The position numbers and the translations under genes are program-made. Source: Chloroflexota bacterium (lineage in GTDB: Bacteria > Chloroflexota > Dehalococcoidia > Lucifugimonadales > UBA3495). Taken from it: a stretch of DNA of 64,000 nucleotides. Under the pieces are notes generated by a model. It was given only the letters and a program-made list of their open reading frames with translations, was not told the DNA's origin and did not search any database. Numbering within the stretch: the first letter of the stretch is position 1; every line of letters starts with the position of its first letter. The DNA lies in contig JAPPGG010000034.1 in assembly GCA_028875055.1 (NCBI GenBank), positions 1 through 64,000 on the forward strand, in the 5' to 3' direction. Below, one piece after another: positions 16,872 through 26,068 of the stretch.

Positions 16872-17735
16872 CTAGCCCTGGAACATTATGGCGACCAGGG
16901 CTATCGCGTTCTGTCCGGCATGCGCAAGGACGGGCGGCCAGATGGAACCCGTGGCGTGGTAGAGAACAGCCAGCAGCACGCCGGCCACGAATATGGGCAG
17001 CAGTACCCCGGGATGGAGGTGGAACAGGGAGAAAATCAGTGCGCTCCCCACAATGGAACCGACAACGCCATAGCGGGGAATAAGGCCGGCCATTACGAAC
17101 CCGCGAAAGAAGGTCTCCTCGGTCAGCGGCGTCCACACTGCCAGCGCCTCGAATGTCCAGATGGCCGCATAGCCGTTGAAGATAACCTCTCTCGGCACTT
17201 CGGGCGGAACCAGCAGTCCTATCCCCAGTCCCTTGATGAACCACGCGTAGATTGCGGTAAAGCCCAGGCTGATGCCCAGGGCCATTCCCGCCATCAGCAG
17301 TGCGGTCACCCAGGATACCCGGGGTCGCCGGAAGCCTACATCGCTGAGGGAAATTGAGCCGCGAAACTGCCCCAGCAGCCATACCGTAATCAGTATGACG
17401 ATTCCTATGGCGTGGCTCCCCAGCCATGCGCCCCAGTCCAAACCTCCGCCCAGTCGCTCCAGGGCCACCGTGGCGCCGCTGATCAACAGGAATGCAACGC
17501 CCACCAGCGCAATTCCCAGCGCCACCTGCCCGCCCCGCCAGGAAACCGCTATTTCGCTGCGAAGAAATGAAGCTCCAGGCTCCACGCGCTGCTGGAGGGA
17601 CTGAAGGTCCCTTCCGCATACCTCGCAGAAAGCTCCAATCCGATTCAGTTGGAAGCCACAACCGGGGCAGAACAAGGCCAATCCTCCGGGGCAATTCAGA
17701 CACGGCAGTCCCAATCGCCCGCGCTGCGAAATCAA
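16872..17735 (-). CDS. CPBP (CAAX-type) intramembrane metalloprotease with N-terminal zinc ribbon
   Basis: Membrane protease of the Abi/CPBP family. The glutamate motif EETFFRGFVMAGLIPRYG and the histidine blocks FSLFHLHPG and LAHAGQNAIAL are intact, spread over about seven predicted helices. Before the first helix come two CxxC pairs (CLNC, CPGC) and another (CEVC), a zinc-ribbon module that is often fused to such proteins. The open frame runs on to 17927, but that part is low-complexity and proline-rich; I place the start at a TTG just before the cysteine module. The exact start is uncertain. Confidence 0.85.
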   Translation of the reverse strand: MISQRGRLGLPCLNCPGGLALFCPGCGFQLNRIGAFCEVCGRDLQSLQQRVEPGASFLRSEIAVSWRGGQVALGIALVGVAFLLISGATVALERLGGGLDWGAWLGSHAIGIVILITVWLLGQFRGSISLSDVGFRRPRVSWVTALLMAGMALGISLGFTAIYAWFIKGLGIGLLVPPEVPREVIFNGYAAIWTFEALAVWTPLTEETFFRGFVMAGLIPRYGVVGSIVGSALIFSLFHLHPGVLLPIFVAGVLLAVLYHATGSIWPPVLAHAGQNAIALVAIMFQG

Positions 17736-17994
17736 TCCTTCGGGTCTTGCCAATGGAAATGTATCGGAAACCCGAACCACACTATCATAAAGGGTTAACC
17801 GGCAAAAGGCTGGGGAGGGAGCGGAACCCGGGTTCGCATAGCCTGACGAGCCGCCATCCTGAATCGGCGGGCGTGGCGGCGGCCGGTCATTTGCAAGACT
17901 TCCCTGCAAACCCGATAATGTCGGCAATACAACCCTGCCAGTAACGGCAGGAATTGTCCCTTCAAGAAATGCAGCGATGCTGGAGGTACCGACA

Positions 17995-18198
17995 ATGCCC
18001 TCCGAGAACCCCCTTGACCGTCAGGCCTTCGACTACCTGGCCCGCGCCGCCGGCCTGAATACCGACGACCCGCACATGGACGAACTTTTCTCCTACGTTC
18101 AGAATGCGGTGGGCGCCAATGAAGGGCTGAGGAAAATAGATACCACGGGTTTCGAACCTGATTCTGCCTTCGACCCGTCCCACTTTTACCAGGACTAG
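17995..18198 (+). CDS. AtzG-like (DUF4089/GatC-like) small protein
   Basis: A 67-residue protein placed 11 bases before an amidase gene. It resembles the GatC/AtzG class of small helical partners: helical N-terminus (RQAFDYLARAAGLN), a second helix (MDELFSYVQNAVGANEGL) and the ending FEPDSAFDPSHFYQD, similar to the EPAxxFxP ending of such partners. These proteins wrap and stabilise the amidase chain. The ATG is preceded by GGAGG at 8 bases. The pairing is inferred from position and shape; sequence identity is weak. Confidence 0.7.
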   Translation: MPSENPLDRQAFDYLARAAGLNTDDPHMDELFSYVQNAVGANEGLRKIDTTGFEPDSAFDPSHFYQD

Positions 18199-18209
18199 GA
18201 AGGGAAAAT

Positions 18210-19622
18210 ATGGATGCCCTTGAACTGTGCTACATGAGCGCCGGCGAACTCTCCTCGCTCATTCGCGACAGGCAGGTCTCGCCTGTCGAAGTGATTGACG
18301 CTCACCTCTACCGAATAGACGCGACGGAACCCACGCTCAACTCATTCATTACCCTGCTTCCCGACCATGCGCGGGAGGCAGCCCGGCGGGCGGAAGCCCA
18401 GATTCAGGCCGGCAACTACCGGGGACCCCTGCACGGGGTACCGGTGGGACTCAAGGACCTGTTCAACACTGCCGGCGTCCGCACCACCTCCGGTTCCCGC
18501 ATCCTGGACAATTTCGTTCCCACCGAGGACTGCACTGTTGCCTCCAGGTTCCAGCAGGCGGGCGCCATATTGCTGGGCAAGCTGAACATGCACCAGTTTG
18601 CCTATGGACCGACGGGCGAGAACTTCGACTACGGCCACATGCACAACCCCTGGAATCCGGAACTGGTAACCGGCGGTTCCAGTGGCGGTTCCGGGTCGGC
18701 TGCGGCGGCTGGCCAGTGCACCATAACCATGGGCAGCGATACCGGTGGGTCGGTCCGCATCCCCTCCGCCCTTTGCGGCATCGTGGGCCTTAAGCCCACG
18801 TACGGCCTGGTCAGCCGCGCCGGCCTCACGCCCCTTTCCTGGTGCCTGGACCACCCCGGCCCCATGGTCCGAACCGTGGAAGACGCGGCTTTGACCATGA
18901 ACGTCATCGCCGGCTTTGACCCCAACGACCAGGCGACTACCACCAGGGAAGTACCCGACTACACGGCAGCCCTCAGCGGGTCGGTCCAGGGTCTGCGCAT
19001 TGGCGTGGTCAAGGAGTATTTCGAGGCGCCGCTGGACCCTGAGGTTGAGAGTGTCGTCAGGGCAGCCCTGGCCCAGCTTTCCGAAATGGGGGCCATCATT
19101 ACCGAGGTCTCCTTCCCCATGTTCTTCGACTCCCAGGCCATCTCCGGAACCATCCTTATGTCGGAAGCCGCCGCCTACCACCGGGACCTCCTGGCCACGG
19201 ACGGCGACAAGTTCACCCCGTCGGTGCGGCTGCGGCTGGAGGCGGGCCTGTTCGTTACCGCCGCCGACTACCTTAAAGCCCAGCAGGCCAGGGCCCGGTT
19301 CAACTACGAAATGTCCCAGTTGTTTGGGGATGTGGACCTGTTGGCCGGCCCTTCCGAACCCATCACTGCACCGCCCATCCTAGCTTCCGAGGTGACCATA
19401 GGCGACCAGTCCGTTGGTACCACGGGAGCGCTGACCCAGTACACCAGGCCCTACAACATATCGGGAACACCGGCCATCTCCGTCCCCTGCGGCTTCTCCG
19501 CGGAGGGAATGCCAATTGGACTGCAACTGGCTGGCCGGCCCTTCGACGAGGCCACGGTTTTGCGAGCCGCCCACGCGTATGAGCAAAATACGGAATGGCG
19601 CTTGAAGCGCCCGCCCATCTAG
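18210..19622 (+). CDS. Amidase (amidase-signature family)
   Basis: Hydrolyses a carboxamide bond through a Ser-cisSer-Lys triad. The lysine is in HGVPVGLKDLFNTAG, the cis-serine in GGSSGGSGSAAAAG, and the nucleophile serine in GSDTGGSVRIPSALCG followed by GLKPTYG. 470 aa is the usual size. With the small GatC/AtzG-like gene upstream but no gatB, it is more likely an amidase of a catabolic pathway (amide, biuret or allophanate type) than the tRNA amidotransferase, but a transamidation role cannot be excluded. Confidence 0.9.
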   Translation: MDALELCYMSAGELSSLIRDRQVSPVEVIDAHLYRIDATEPTLNSFITLLPDHAREAARRAEAQIQAGNYRGPLHGVPVGLKDLFNTAGVRTTSGSRILDNFVPTEDCTVASRFQQAGAILLGKLNMHQFAYGPTGENFDYGHMHNPWNPELVTGGSSGGSGSAAAAGQCTITMGSDTGGSVRIPSALCGIVGLKPTYGLVSRAGLTPLSWCLDHPGPMVRTVEDAALTMNVIAGFDPNDQATTTREVPDYTAALSGSVQGLRIGVVKEYFEAPLDPEVESVVRAALAQLSEMGAIITEVSFPMFFDSQAISGTILMSEAAAYHRDLLATDGDKFTPSVRLRLEAGLFVTAADYLKAQQARARFNYEMSQLFGDVDLLAGPSEPITAPPILASEVTIGDQSVGTTGALTQYTRPYNISGTPAISVPCGFSAEGMPIGLQLAGRPFDEATVLRAAHAYEQNTEWRLKRPPI

Positions 19623-19680
19623 AAACCCTCCCGGAGCAGGCCACCATGCGGTGGGCCATCAATTCACCGAGGCTTGAGAG

Positions 19681-20454
19681 TTGGCGGAAATTACTGCCGT
19701 AACCTTCGATCTCTGGCAGACCCTTCTCCTGGACCACCCCGAGAAAGGGCGCATCCGGTCCCAGGCCAGGCTTGAGGGCGCGCGGGACGCGCTGGCCAGG
19801 GCGGGCCAGCATTTCACCATCGAAGACATTGACGAGGCCTACCGGGCGGGTGTGCGCCGGTGCCAGGAAATCCGTGAAACCCATCGGGACGTGACTTTCC
19901 TGCAGCAGGTCCAGATTTTCGTCAATCACATCAGCCCCCGTCTGGTGGAACGCATCTCCAGCGATACCTTCCACGATATTGCGCACTGCTATTCCGAGTC
20001 CTTCTTCGAGCATCCCCCGGGGCCCCATCCTGAGGGGGTCCGGGTGTTGCAGAACGTTCAGGATATGGGCCTGCGCATGGGCATGATTTCCAACACGGGA
20101 ATGACCCCCGGCGTTTCCTTTCGACGGTTCCTGGAAGAGCACGGCATGCTGGAGTACTTTGACGTCCTGACATTCTCCGATGAGGTTGGCTACTCCAAGC
20201 CTTCCTGCGAAATCTTCAACCTCACCCTGTCGAAACTGGGATCAACCCCTGCCCAGGCCATCCACGTTGGGGACCATTTCACCAACGACGTAGCTGCAGC
20301 CAGGTCGTGCGGGCTGAAGGCGATCTGGATCGATTCCTTTTCCGAAATGCCGGACCAGGTTGACCCTGAATCGGAGCCGGACGTGACGGTTTCCTCACTG
20401 GGCGAGGTTCCGGACGCCATCAGCCGCATAATTGACGAAAGCAGGGCCGGCTGA
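19681..20454 (+). CDS. HAD superfamily hydrolase
   Basis: Phosphatase-like protein of the HAD-I class. Motif I is TFDLWQTLL (DxWxT: nucleophile Asp present, the second Asp replaced by Trp, as in several HAD subgroups), motif II MISNTGMTP, motif III KPSCEIF with a lysine, and motif IV VGDHFTNDVAAARSCG. A helical cap lies at residues about 20-110. Length 257 aa. The start is TTG. It follows the amidase by about 60 bases and could be co-transcribed, but no functional link is apparent. Confidence 0.85.
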   Translation: MAEITAVTFDLWQTLLLDHPEKGRIRSQARLEGARDALARAGQHFTIEDIDEAYRAGVRRCQEIRETHRDVTFLQQVQIFVNHISPRLVERISSDTFHDIAHCYSESFFEHPPGPHPEGVRVLQNVQDMGLRMGMISNTGMTPGVSFRRFLEEHGMLEYFDVLTFSDEVGYSKPSCEIFNLTLSKLGSTPAQAIHVGDHFTNDVAAARSCGLKAIWIDSFSEMPDQVDPESEPDVTVSSLGEVPDAISRIIDESRAG

Positions 20455-20596
20455 CCTGGCAACCGCATCCGCGCGTTTTCAGCCCTGACGGACTGCCAGC
20501 AACTCCTGAACCGGACTCCACCCCGCCGGGATGACTTCCCAGGTTGACCGCCTTTCTCCCAGCTAGATTGTCAGCTCTATTGCCTATCTGATTACC

Positions 20597-20625
20597 TTGA
20601 CATCCCAAAACCCTTACCCTAACCT
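20597..20625 (+). promoter_or_regulatory. Promoter of the trehalose-phosphate synthase locus
   Basis: TTGACA (20597-20602), 17-base spacer, TAACCT (20620-20625). It lies about 85 bases ahead of the small upstream ORF and the synthase. Confidence 0.6.
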
Positions 20626-20635
20626 GAATTAGGGT
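20616..20635. promoter_or_regulatory. Palindromic candidate operator over the -10 box
   Basis: ACCCTAA-CCTGAA-TTAGGGT is a perfect 7-bp inverted repeat that covers the TAACCT -10 element. Its size and position suit a dimeric repressor, but no regulator gene is adjacent. Confidence 0.45.
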
Positions 20636-20710
20636 GGCCGTTCCCTGCTTTTGGCGTTGCCCGCCTCACCAGTGGCTGGCATCGTGGTTGCCTTTAGAAG
20701 GAGGAAACTG

Positions 20711-20776
20711 ATGGCGATGGCGGGGTGGAGTAAAGGAACCACACCAGGCAGAAGCGGCGGGGCGCCCGATGGCTGA
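20711..20776 (+). CDS. Small upstream ORF overlapping the trehalose-phosphate synthase start (21 aa)
   Basis: AAGGAGG stands 6-7 bases before an ATG that opens a 21-residue frame (MAMAGWSKGTTPGRSGGAPD and a final G). Its stop overlaps the start of the next gene as ATGGCTGA. The downstream synthase start itself has no SD, so its translation probably depends on ribosomes ending this ORF. Whether the peptide itself matters is unknown. Confidence 0.55.
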   Translation: MAMAGWSKGTTPGRSGGAPDG

Positions 20777-22292
20777 CCTGGACCTGCTTTGTCAGAAACT
20801 CTTGAGGGAGCGTTCGCTGATCCTCGCCAGCAACCGGGGTCCAGTCGAACATTATGTAGCCCCGGATGGCCGCGCCGAAGCCCGACGGGGCAGCGGCGGA
20901 ATCGTAACCGCCCTCAACTCCCTGGCGCAGACCGCGCCCTTTACCTGGGTTGCCAGCGCCATGGGTGAAGGCGACCGCCTGGTCGCGAATTCGGCCCGCA
21001 ACTCCTCCTACAAGTCTCCCCTGCCGGGCCATAAGATTGACCTGCGCTACGTGGTAACCCCCCGCCGGGTTTACCACAAGTACTACAACATTCTCTGCAA
21101 TCCCCTGCTGTGGTTCCTGCAGCACTATATGTGGAACCCGCCCTACAACCCCAACGTGGACGCCAGCGTTCACGATGCGTGGCAGGGCGGCTATATACCC
21201 GTAAACCAGGGCTTTGCCCAGGAGATTGTTGCCCAGGCTCGGGCCAACGAGTTGCCTCCGGTGGTCATCAGCCACGACTATCACCTGTACCTGGTGCCTG
21301 AATTGGTGCGTCGGGAAATCCCGGACGCCATCATCCAGCACTTCGTTCACATACCCTGGCCCGCCGCCCGTTACTGGCAGTTGATTCCTTCCTACATCAC
21401 CCGGCGCATCTGCTCTTCCCTTGCCAGCGCCGATATAGTAGGATTTCAGACCTCCCAGGACCGGGACAGTTTTCTGGACTCGGTGGAGACCTTCGTACCG
21501 GGCGCCACGGTGGACCGAGACCGGCACGTCATTCACCGGGAGGACATCACCAGCGAGGCCCGGGTTTATCCCCTCTCCATCAATGTTCCCGAGGTACAGA
21601 GAATCGCCAGCTCGCCCCGGGCCCTGGAGCACGAGGAAAACCTGCTGGCCCTGCGCGGCAGTACCTCTACCATTGTGAGAATCGACCGCGCGGAGCCCAA
21701 CAAGAATGTTGTGCGCGGCTTTCGGGCCTACGAACTGCTTTTGAACCGGTATCCGGACTTGCAGGGCAAGGTAAATTTCCTGGCCTTCCTGGTTCCATCC
21801 CGCACCCACATCCGCCAGTACCAGCGTTACATGGAAGAGATTGGGCAACTGGTTAACCAGATCAACGGCAAGTATGGTTCCGATGACTGGCAGCCCATTA
21901 CCGCCTACATGGAAAACAACTATACTCAGGCCATCGCCGGCATGAAGCTCTATGACGTTCTTTTGGTCAATACCCTCATTGAGGGAATGAACCTGGTGGC
22001 CAAGGAAGGGCCCGTGGTAAACACCAGGGACGGTGTGCTGGTTCTATCGGAGACCAGCGGCGCCTACGATCAGCTGGCCGAAGGGGCGGTGCCGGTCTCA
22101 CCTACTGACGTGGAAGGGACCATGGAAGCCCTGTACGCCGCCATAACCATGCCTGCCGACGAGCGCAAGCGGCGGGCCGCCGCCCTGTCAGACGCGGTCA
22201 ACCGCCAGGACATAAACCACTGGATTTGCCGTCAACTGGAAGACGTCTGCAGTCTGCTCCAGGGTCCAACCGAGGAGAACACCGTTGATTGA
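20769..22292 (+). CDS. otsA: Alpha,alpha-trehalose-phosphate synthase (GT20 family)
   Basis: Glycosyltransferase joining a UDP- or ADP-glucose donor to glucose 6-phosphate to make trehalose 6-phosphate, a compatible solute precursor. GT20 features: ILASNRGPVEHY near the N-terminus, the glycine loop GSGGIVTALN, VVISHDYHLYLVPELVR and the donor-site part RIDRAEPNKNVVRGFRAYE followed by LVNTLIEGMNLVAKEGPVVN. 507 aa is close to the family norm. No otsB phosphatase is recognisable next to it; the overlapping downstream gene does not look like one. OtsA is the best match, but related GT20 enzymes (for example glucosylglycerol-phosphate synthase) are possible. Confidence 0.85.
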   Translation: MADLDLLCQKLLRERSLILASNRGPVEHYVAPDGRAEARRGSGGIVTALNSLAQTAPFTWVASAMGEGDRLVANSARNSSYKSPLPGHKIDLRYVVTPRRVYHKYYNILCNPLLWFLQHYMWNPPYNPNVDASVHDAWQGGYIPVNQGFAQEIVAQARANELPPVVISHDYHLYLVPELVRREIPDAIIQHFVHIPWPAARYWQLIPSYITRRICSSLASADIVGFQTSQDRDSFLDSVETFVPGATVDRDRHVIHREDITSEARVYPLSINVPEVQRIASSPRALEHEENLLALRGSTSTIVRIDRAEPNKNVVRGFRAYELLLNRYPDLQGKVNFLAFLVPSRTHIRQYQRYMEEIGQLVNQINGKYGSDDWQPITAYMENNYTQAIAGMKLYDVLLVNTLIEGMNLVAKEGPVVNTRDGVLVLSETSGAYDQLAEGAVPVSPTDVEGTMEALYAAITMPADERKRRAAALSDAVNRQDINHWICRQLEDVCSLLQGPTEENTVD

Positions 22293-22863
22293 CGACCCAT
22301 TCTATGGCCAGATGCCGGACGGAGAACGCCCGGATATCATGCTCTACATATTTCCCCATCTGCGGGAGTTCCTGGTCGTGGACCTGCGGGACGACACCTC
22401 GGAGGTCATCCTGATGAACTCCGACGAGGTCTTCGACGCAGACTTCTTAGGAGGCCTGGAGTCGGAGTTCTCCCGGACTCTCCGCGAGGGGAACATTTAC
22501 CCCTTTGCCCACGTTATCAACCTTCCCCTCCGGCTGGAGGAGATTGTCCGCACCGTCGCCATGGCGTCCATACTGGAAAAGCTGGGCGTGGATACCTTCG
22601 ACGACGAGGATGTGCCGTCTGTGGTGGTATTCATCATCAGCGGCGGCGCGCTGGCCATGCACTCCGACAAGCTGATCACGAATCTCAGGGACCTGCTCAA
22701 CTCCTACCCCGGCGGCGCCGACATCACCCAGTGGGAGGGCGTCATTTCCCGCCTGGTCCGGGAGGAGAACCAGGTGCTGCAGGAACTCAGCTACCAGGAG
22801 CTGACCGAGGCCCTCCGGGACGATTCCCCTGACTATTTCACCCTTTGGGAAAACCGGAACTGA
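22285..22863 (+). CDS. Hypothetical protein coupled to the trehalose-phosphate synthase
   Basis: I do not recognise this 192-residue acidic protein. It starts at a TTG with GAGGAG upstream and overlaps the end of the synthase gene by 8 bases, so the two are co-translated. Visible parts are LYIFPHLREFLVVDLRDD and VVVFIISGGALAMHSDKL (a buried strand and a short hydrophobic helix) with a C-terminal acidic helix. It has no HAD phosphatase motifs, so it does not replace OtsB. Confidence 0.7.
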   Translation: MIDDPFYGQMPDGERPDIMLYIFPHLREFLVVDLRDDTSEVILMNSDEVFDADFLGGLESEFSRTLREGNIYPFAHVINLPLRLEEIVRTVAMASILEKLGVDTFDDEDVPSVVVFIISGGALAMHSDKLITNLRDLLNSYPGGADITQWEGVISRLVREENQVLQELSYQELTEALRDDSPDYFTLWENRN

Positions 22864-22899
22864 TCCGGCCCCTGCACCCCTGACTGGAATGGCGCTGCC

Positions 22900-23454
22900 T
22901 TGACGCTTGTTGGCCTCATTTCCGACACCCATTCAGCCGGCAGCGGCCGCGACCTGCCCGAGGCCGCAATGCGGGCCCTTTCGGGGGTGGACCTGATCCT
23001 CCACTGCGGCGATCTGGAGTGCATTGGGGTGCTGGACTACCTGGAGACCCTGGCCCCGGTCCTGGCGGTAAGGGGGTACGAGGACCCTACGGAACCCGGA
23101 GACCGCCTGGCCCAGACCACCAGGGTAGTGTCGGTGGAAGACGTCAACATCGGCATGGTGCATGACATCCAATGGCCCACTCCCCGCATCCCCACCAGCC
23201 CCGACGGCTCAGCCCTGGTTTTCCCTCAGGGCAGCGCCGCCGAAATTGTTCGCCGCAAGTTCGGCCAGCCGGTCGATGTCGTAGCCTTCGGGGACACCCA
23301 CGAGGAGCTGGTCTGCTGGTGCGACGGTGTCCTGTTCATCAACCCCGGCAGCCCCACCTACCCCGGGCGAAAACACCAGCCCGGTACTCCTGGCACACTT
23401 GCCCGCCTGCGTGTTGACCGGAGGGCGGTGGAAGTGGAACTGGTCCAGCTCTGA
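22900..23454 (+). CDS. YfcE/MJ0936-type metallophosphoesterase, divergent
   Basis: Small calcineurin-like phosphoesterase of 184 aa. Seen are VGLISDTHSAGS, ILHCGDLECIGVLDYLE, IGMVHDIQWP and the C-terminal NPGSPTYPGRKHQPGTPG, which is typical of the YfcE group. Two usual metal ligands differ: the GNxD motif reads RGYED (Asn replaced by Tyr) and GHTH reads GDTHEE (first His replaced by Asp). Activity may be altered or lost. The start is TTG. Confidence 0.8.
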   Translation: MTLVGLISDTHSAGSGRDLPEAAMRALSGVDLILHCGDLECIGVLDYLETLAPVLAVRGYEDPTEPGDRLAQTTRVVSVEDVNIGMVHDIQWPTPRIPTSPDGSALVFPQGSAAEIVRRKFGQPVDVVAFGDTHEELVCWCDGVLFINPGSPTYPGRKHQPGTPGTLARLRVDRRAVEVELVQL

Positions 23455-23497
23455 GAATCTCGCCGGCTGACTGTCTTTCGGTCGGCCATCGGTATCC

Positions 23498-23539
23498 AAA
23501 AATCAAGGACGTGGCCTGGTTGCCACGTCCTTGATTTTT
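23498..23539. terminator. Bidirectional intrinsic terminator
   Basis: A perfect 18-bp inverted repeat (AAAAATCAAGGACGTGGC and its complement, 6-nt loop) with T-runs on both strands sits between the converging phosphoesterase and pyrophosphatase genes. Confidence 0.92.
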
Positions 23540-23568
23540 ACGAGGTTTCCGGGGTTGCAGTCTGGGGT

Positions 23569-25653
23569 TTATCCCAGCGCGATGAGGCCGCTGCCAAACA
23601 CCGGCGCAAACACCAGGGAAACTATCGCCATCAGCTTGAGCAGGATATTCAGAGACGGTCCCGACGTGTCCTTGAAGGGGTCTCCCACCACGTCGCCCTC
23701 TACGGCGGCCTTGTGAGCGTCGGAGCCCTTTCCCCCAAAATTCCCCAGTTCCACATACTTCTTGGCATTGTCCCAGGTGCCGCCCGCGCTGGCCATCATA
23801 ATTGCCAGCATGAATCCCGCAGCAATGGCCCCGATCAACAGGCCTCCCAGGGCCGCCTGCCCCAGAATGAATCCCGTCGCCAGCGGGGCGACAACCGCCA
23901 TCACGCCGGGCAGGATCATCTCCCGCAGGGCTCCCCTGGTGCTGATGTCAACGCAACGCGCCGAGTCGGGCCGGGCGTTCCCTTCCATCAGGCCGGGTAT
24001 CTCGCGGAACTGCCTGCGCACCTCATCCACAATACCCTGCGCAGCGCGGCCCACGGCCTGCATGGTCATGGCGGAGAAAATGAAGGGCAGCATGGCTCCA
24101 ATCACTACTCCCACCAGAATCCGGGGGTCCAGCAGGTTAATTCCCGCTCCCCCGGAAGTAAGCCGTCCGTCGTCGCCCAGGGTAATCAGCTCGGCGCTGA
24201 CGGCGTATGCGGCCAGCAAGGCCAGTGAAGTAAGGGCGGCGGACCCGATGGCGAAGCCCTTTCCGGTGGCCGCCGTTGTGTTGCCCAGGGCGTCCAGGGC
24301 GTCCGTGAGTTCCCGGACCTGCGGGTCCAGCTGCGCCTGCTCGGCGATACCGCCGGCATTGTCTGCCACCGGACCGTAGGCATCCGTCGCCAGGGTGATT
24401 CCCAGCGTCGAAAGTAGGCCCACGCCGGCCAGCGCCACCCCGTAGAAGCCGGCGAACCAGTATGCCAGCAGAATCGCTACCGAAATGCAGATAACAGGCA
24501 CCAGGGTACTGAGCATTCCGGTGGCTATGCCGCTGATTATCACAGTCGCCGCGCCCGTCTGGGACGATTCGGAAACGCGCTTCGTGGGATTGTAGCTGTA
24601 GGAAGTATAGTATTCGGTCGCCAGGCCGATTATCGTCCCGGCCACCAGGCCGGCCACTACGCAACCGAACCAGGACCATTCCTGGGTTATCGTTACGGTA
24701 AGAATGGCGGCGAAAATTATCAACAGCCCGCCAGCCGCAAATATGCCGTAGCGCAGGGCCCAGAGCAGTTTCTCAAAGTCGGCCTGCTCTCCGCTGCGCA
24801 CCACGAAGGTACCCAGGATGGCCGCGATTATGCCCGCTCCGGCGAGCAGCATGGGGAACAGGGCCTGTACCTTGTCGGCATCCTGCATGGCGAAGAGCGT
24901 GCCCGCGCCCACCAGGGCGACGGCGGAGATTATGCTGCCCACGTAGGACTCGAACAGGTCCGCGCCCATACCGGCCACGTCGCCCACGTTGTCGCCCACG
25001 TTGTCAGCGATGACGCCAGGGTTGCGGGGGTCGTCTTCCGGTATGCCCGCTTCAACCTTTCCCACCAGGTCAGAACCTACGTCAGCGGCCTTGGTAAAGA
25101 TGCCGCCGCCCACGCGGGCAAAGAGCGCAATGGAACTGGCGCCAAACCCGAATCCGGCCACCGCGCTGATGTCCTGGAAGATCAGGTAGAGGATGGATAC
25201 GCCCAGCAGGCCTATGCCCACTACCGTAACGCCCATCACCGAACCGCTGGAGAAGGCCACCCGCAGCGCCGGATTCAGCCCCCGCATGGCGGCGGCGGCG
25301 GTCCGCACGTTGGCGCGCACCGCCACATTCATACCCACAAATCCGGCAAGGCCCGAGCAGATGGTGCCTACCAGGTATGAGATGGCCGTAGCCGGCGCCC
25401 CGATTTCATGGGTGAACAGGGTATAGTCCAGAACTCCAAGGACAATGGTTACAATGACCACCAGGGGCAGCAGGGCCAGGTATTCCCGGCGCAGGAACGC
25501 GGACGCTCCCTCGCGGATGGCGTCGCCGATTTCAGTCATACGTTCATTGCCGGCCTCGGCCCCCACCACTCGCTTGGCCATCAGGGCCGCAAAGACCAGC
25601 GCGATGACGCCGGCCGCCAGAGGCAAGGCAATGAGCAAGCCGCTCGAATCCAT
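23569..25653 (-). CDS. hppA: Membrane-bound ion-pumping pyrophosphatase
   Basis: Couples pyrophosphate hydrolysis to H+ (or Na+) export across the membrane. At 694 residues with about 16 predicted helices it is full length. The substrate loops are intact: [20 protein letters not shown] with [38 protein letters not shown], and the C-terminal [12 protein letters not shown] with [24 protein letters not shown]. The [10 protein letters not shown] segment has Ala where potassium-independent enzymes have Lys, so it should be the K+-dependent type. H+ against Na+ specificity cannot be read reliably. A promoter and terminator bracket it as a single-gene unit. Confidence 0.95.
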   Translation of the reverse strand: MDSSGLLIALPLAAGVIALVFAALMAKRVVGAEAGNERMTEIGDAIREGASAFLRREYLALLPLVVIVTIVLGVLDYTLFTHEIGAPATAISYLVGTICSGLAGFVGMNVAVRANVRTAAAAMRGLNPALRVAFSSGSVMGVTVVGIGLLGVSILYLIFQDISAVAGFGFGASSIALFARVGGGIFTKAADVGSDLVGKVEAGIPEDDPRNPGVIADNVGDNVGDVAGMGADLFESYVGSIISAVALVGAGTLFAMQDADKVQALFPMLLAGAGIIAAILGTFVVRSGEQADFEKLLWALRYGIFAAGGLLIIFAAILTVTITQEWSWFGCVVAGLVAGTIIGLATEYYTSYSYNPTKRVSESSQTGAATVIISGIATGMLSTLVPVICISVAILLAYWFAGFYGVALAGVGLLSTLGITLATDAYGPVADNAGGIAEQAQLDPQVRELTDALDALGNTTAATGKGFAIGSAALTSLALLAAYAVSAELITLGDDGRLTSGGAGINLLDPRILVGVVIGAMLPFIFSAMTMQAVGRAAQGIVDEVRRQFREIPGLMEGNARPDSARCVDISTRGALREMILPGVMAVVAPLATGFILGQAALGGLLIGAIAAGFMLAIMMASAGGTWDNAKKYVELGNFGGKGSDAHKAAVEGDVVGDPFKDTSGPSLNILLKLMAIVSLVFAPVFGSGLIALG

Positions 25654-25699
25654 CTAACCCACCTCGAAATTACGGAAATGCGCTATCAAAAGCGTTGGA

Positions 25700-25728
25700 A
25701 ACGTACCATAGACCCCTATGAGTGTCAA
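25700..25728 (-). promoter_or_regulatory. Promoter of hppA
   Basis: Minus-strand TTGACA (25728-25723), 17-base spacer, TACGTT (25705-25700), about 50 bases ahead of the hppA ATG. Confidence 0.6.
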
Positions 25729-25879
25729 CTTGCGCCAAACCCGTAACCCGTTACTGGCAAAGCCTCCGGCCACCATATCGCTCCTTCCGTAAATGGCGGC
25801 CGCATTGCCTCGCGCAAACGCCGGGGACGGAACGCATTTGCCTTCACCAGTGGAGGCCGGAGCGCCACCGGGATCCCGG

Positions 25880-25988
25880 CAGGGCTATCGCGTTTTAAAT
25901 GGAGGCTGACACCATAAACGGAGGTCACGTCGCCCCGAGCCCTTCGGCCTGGCTCAGAGTGACAATCAGTCAAGGCGCGATTGCCCTG
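25880..25988. repeat. MITE-like element, copy 2
   Basis: Terminal inverted repeats CAGGGCTATCGCG (25880-25892) and CGCGATTGCCCTG (25976-25988), one mismatch, enclosing an inner inverted repeat with GTCAC / GTGAC ends and the core CCGAGCCCTTCGGCCTGGCTCAG. The ends match other copies in the window. Confidence 0.7.
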
Positions 25989-26068
25989 GCATCCCCGCCT
26001 TTGTTTGTCCGCCTGGAGAGCGGTTGTGGTAGAGTAAGCGGACTTTTCGAGGCGCCAGGAAGAGCATC

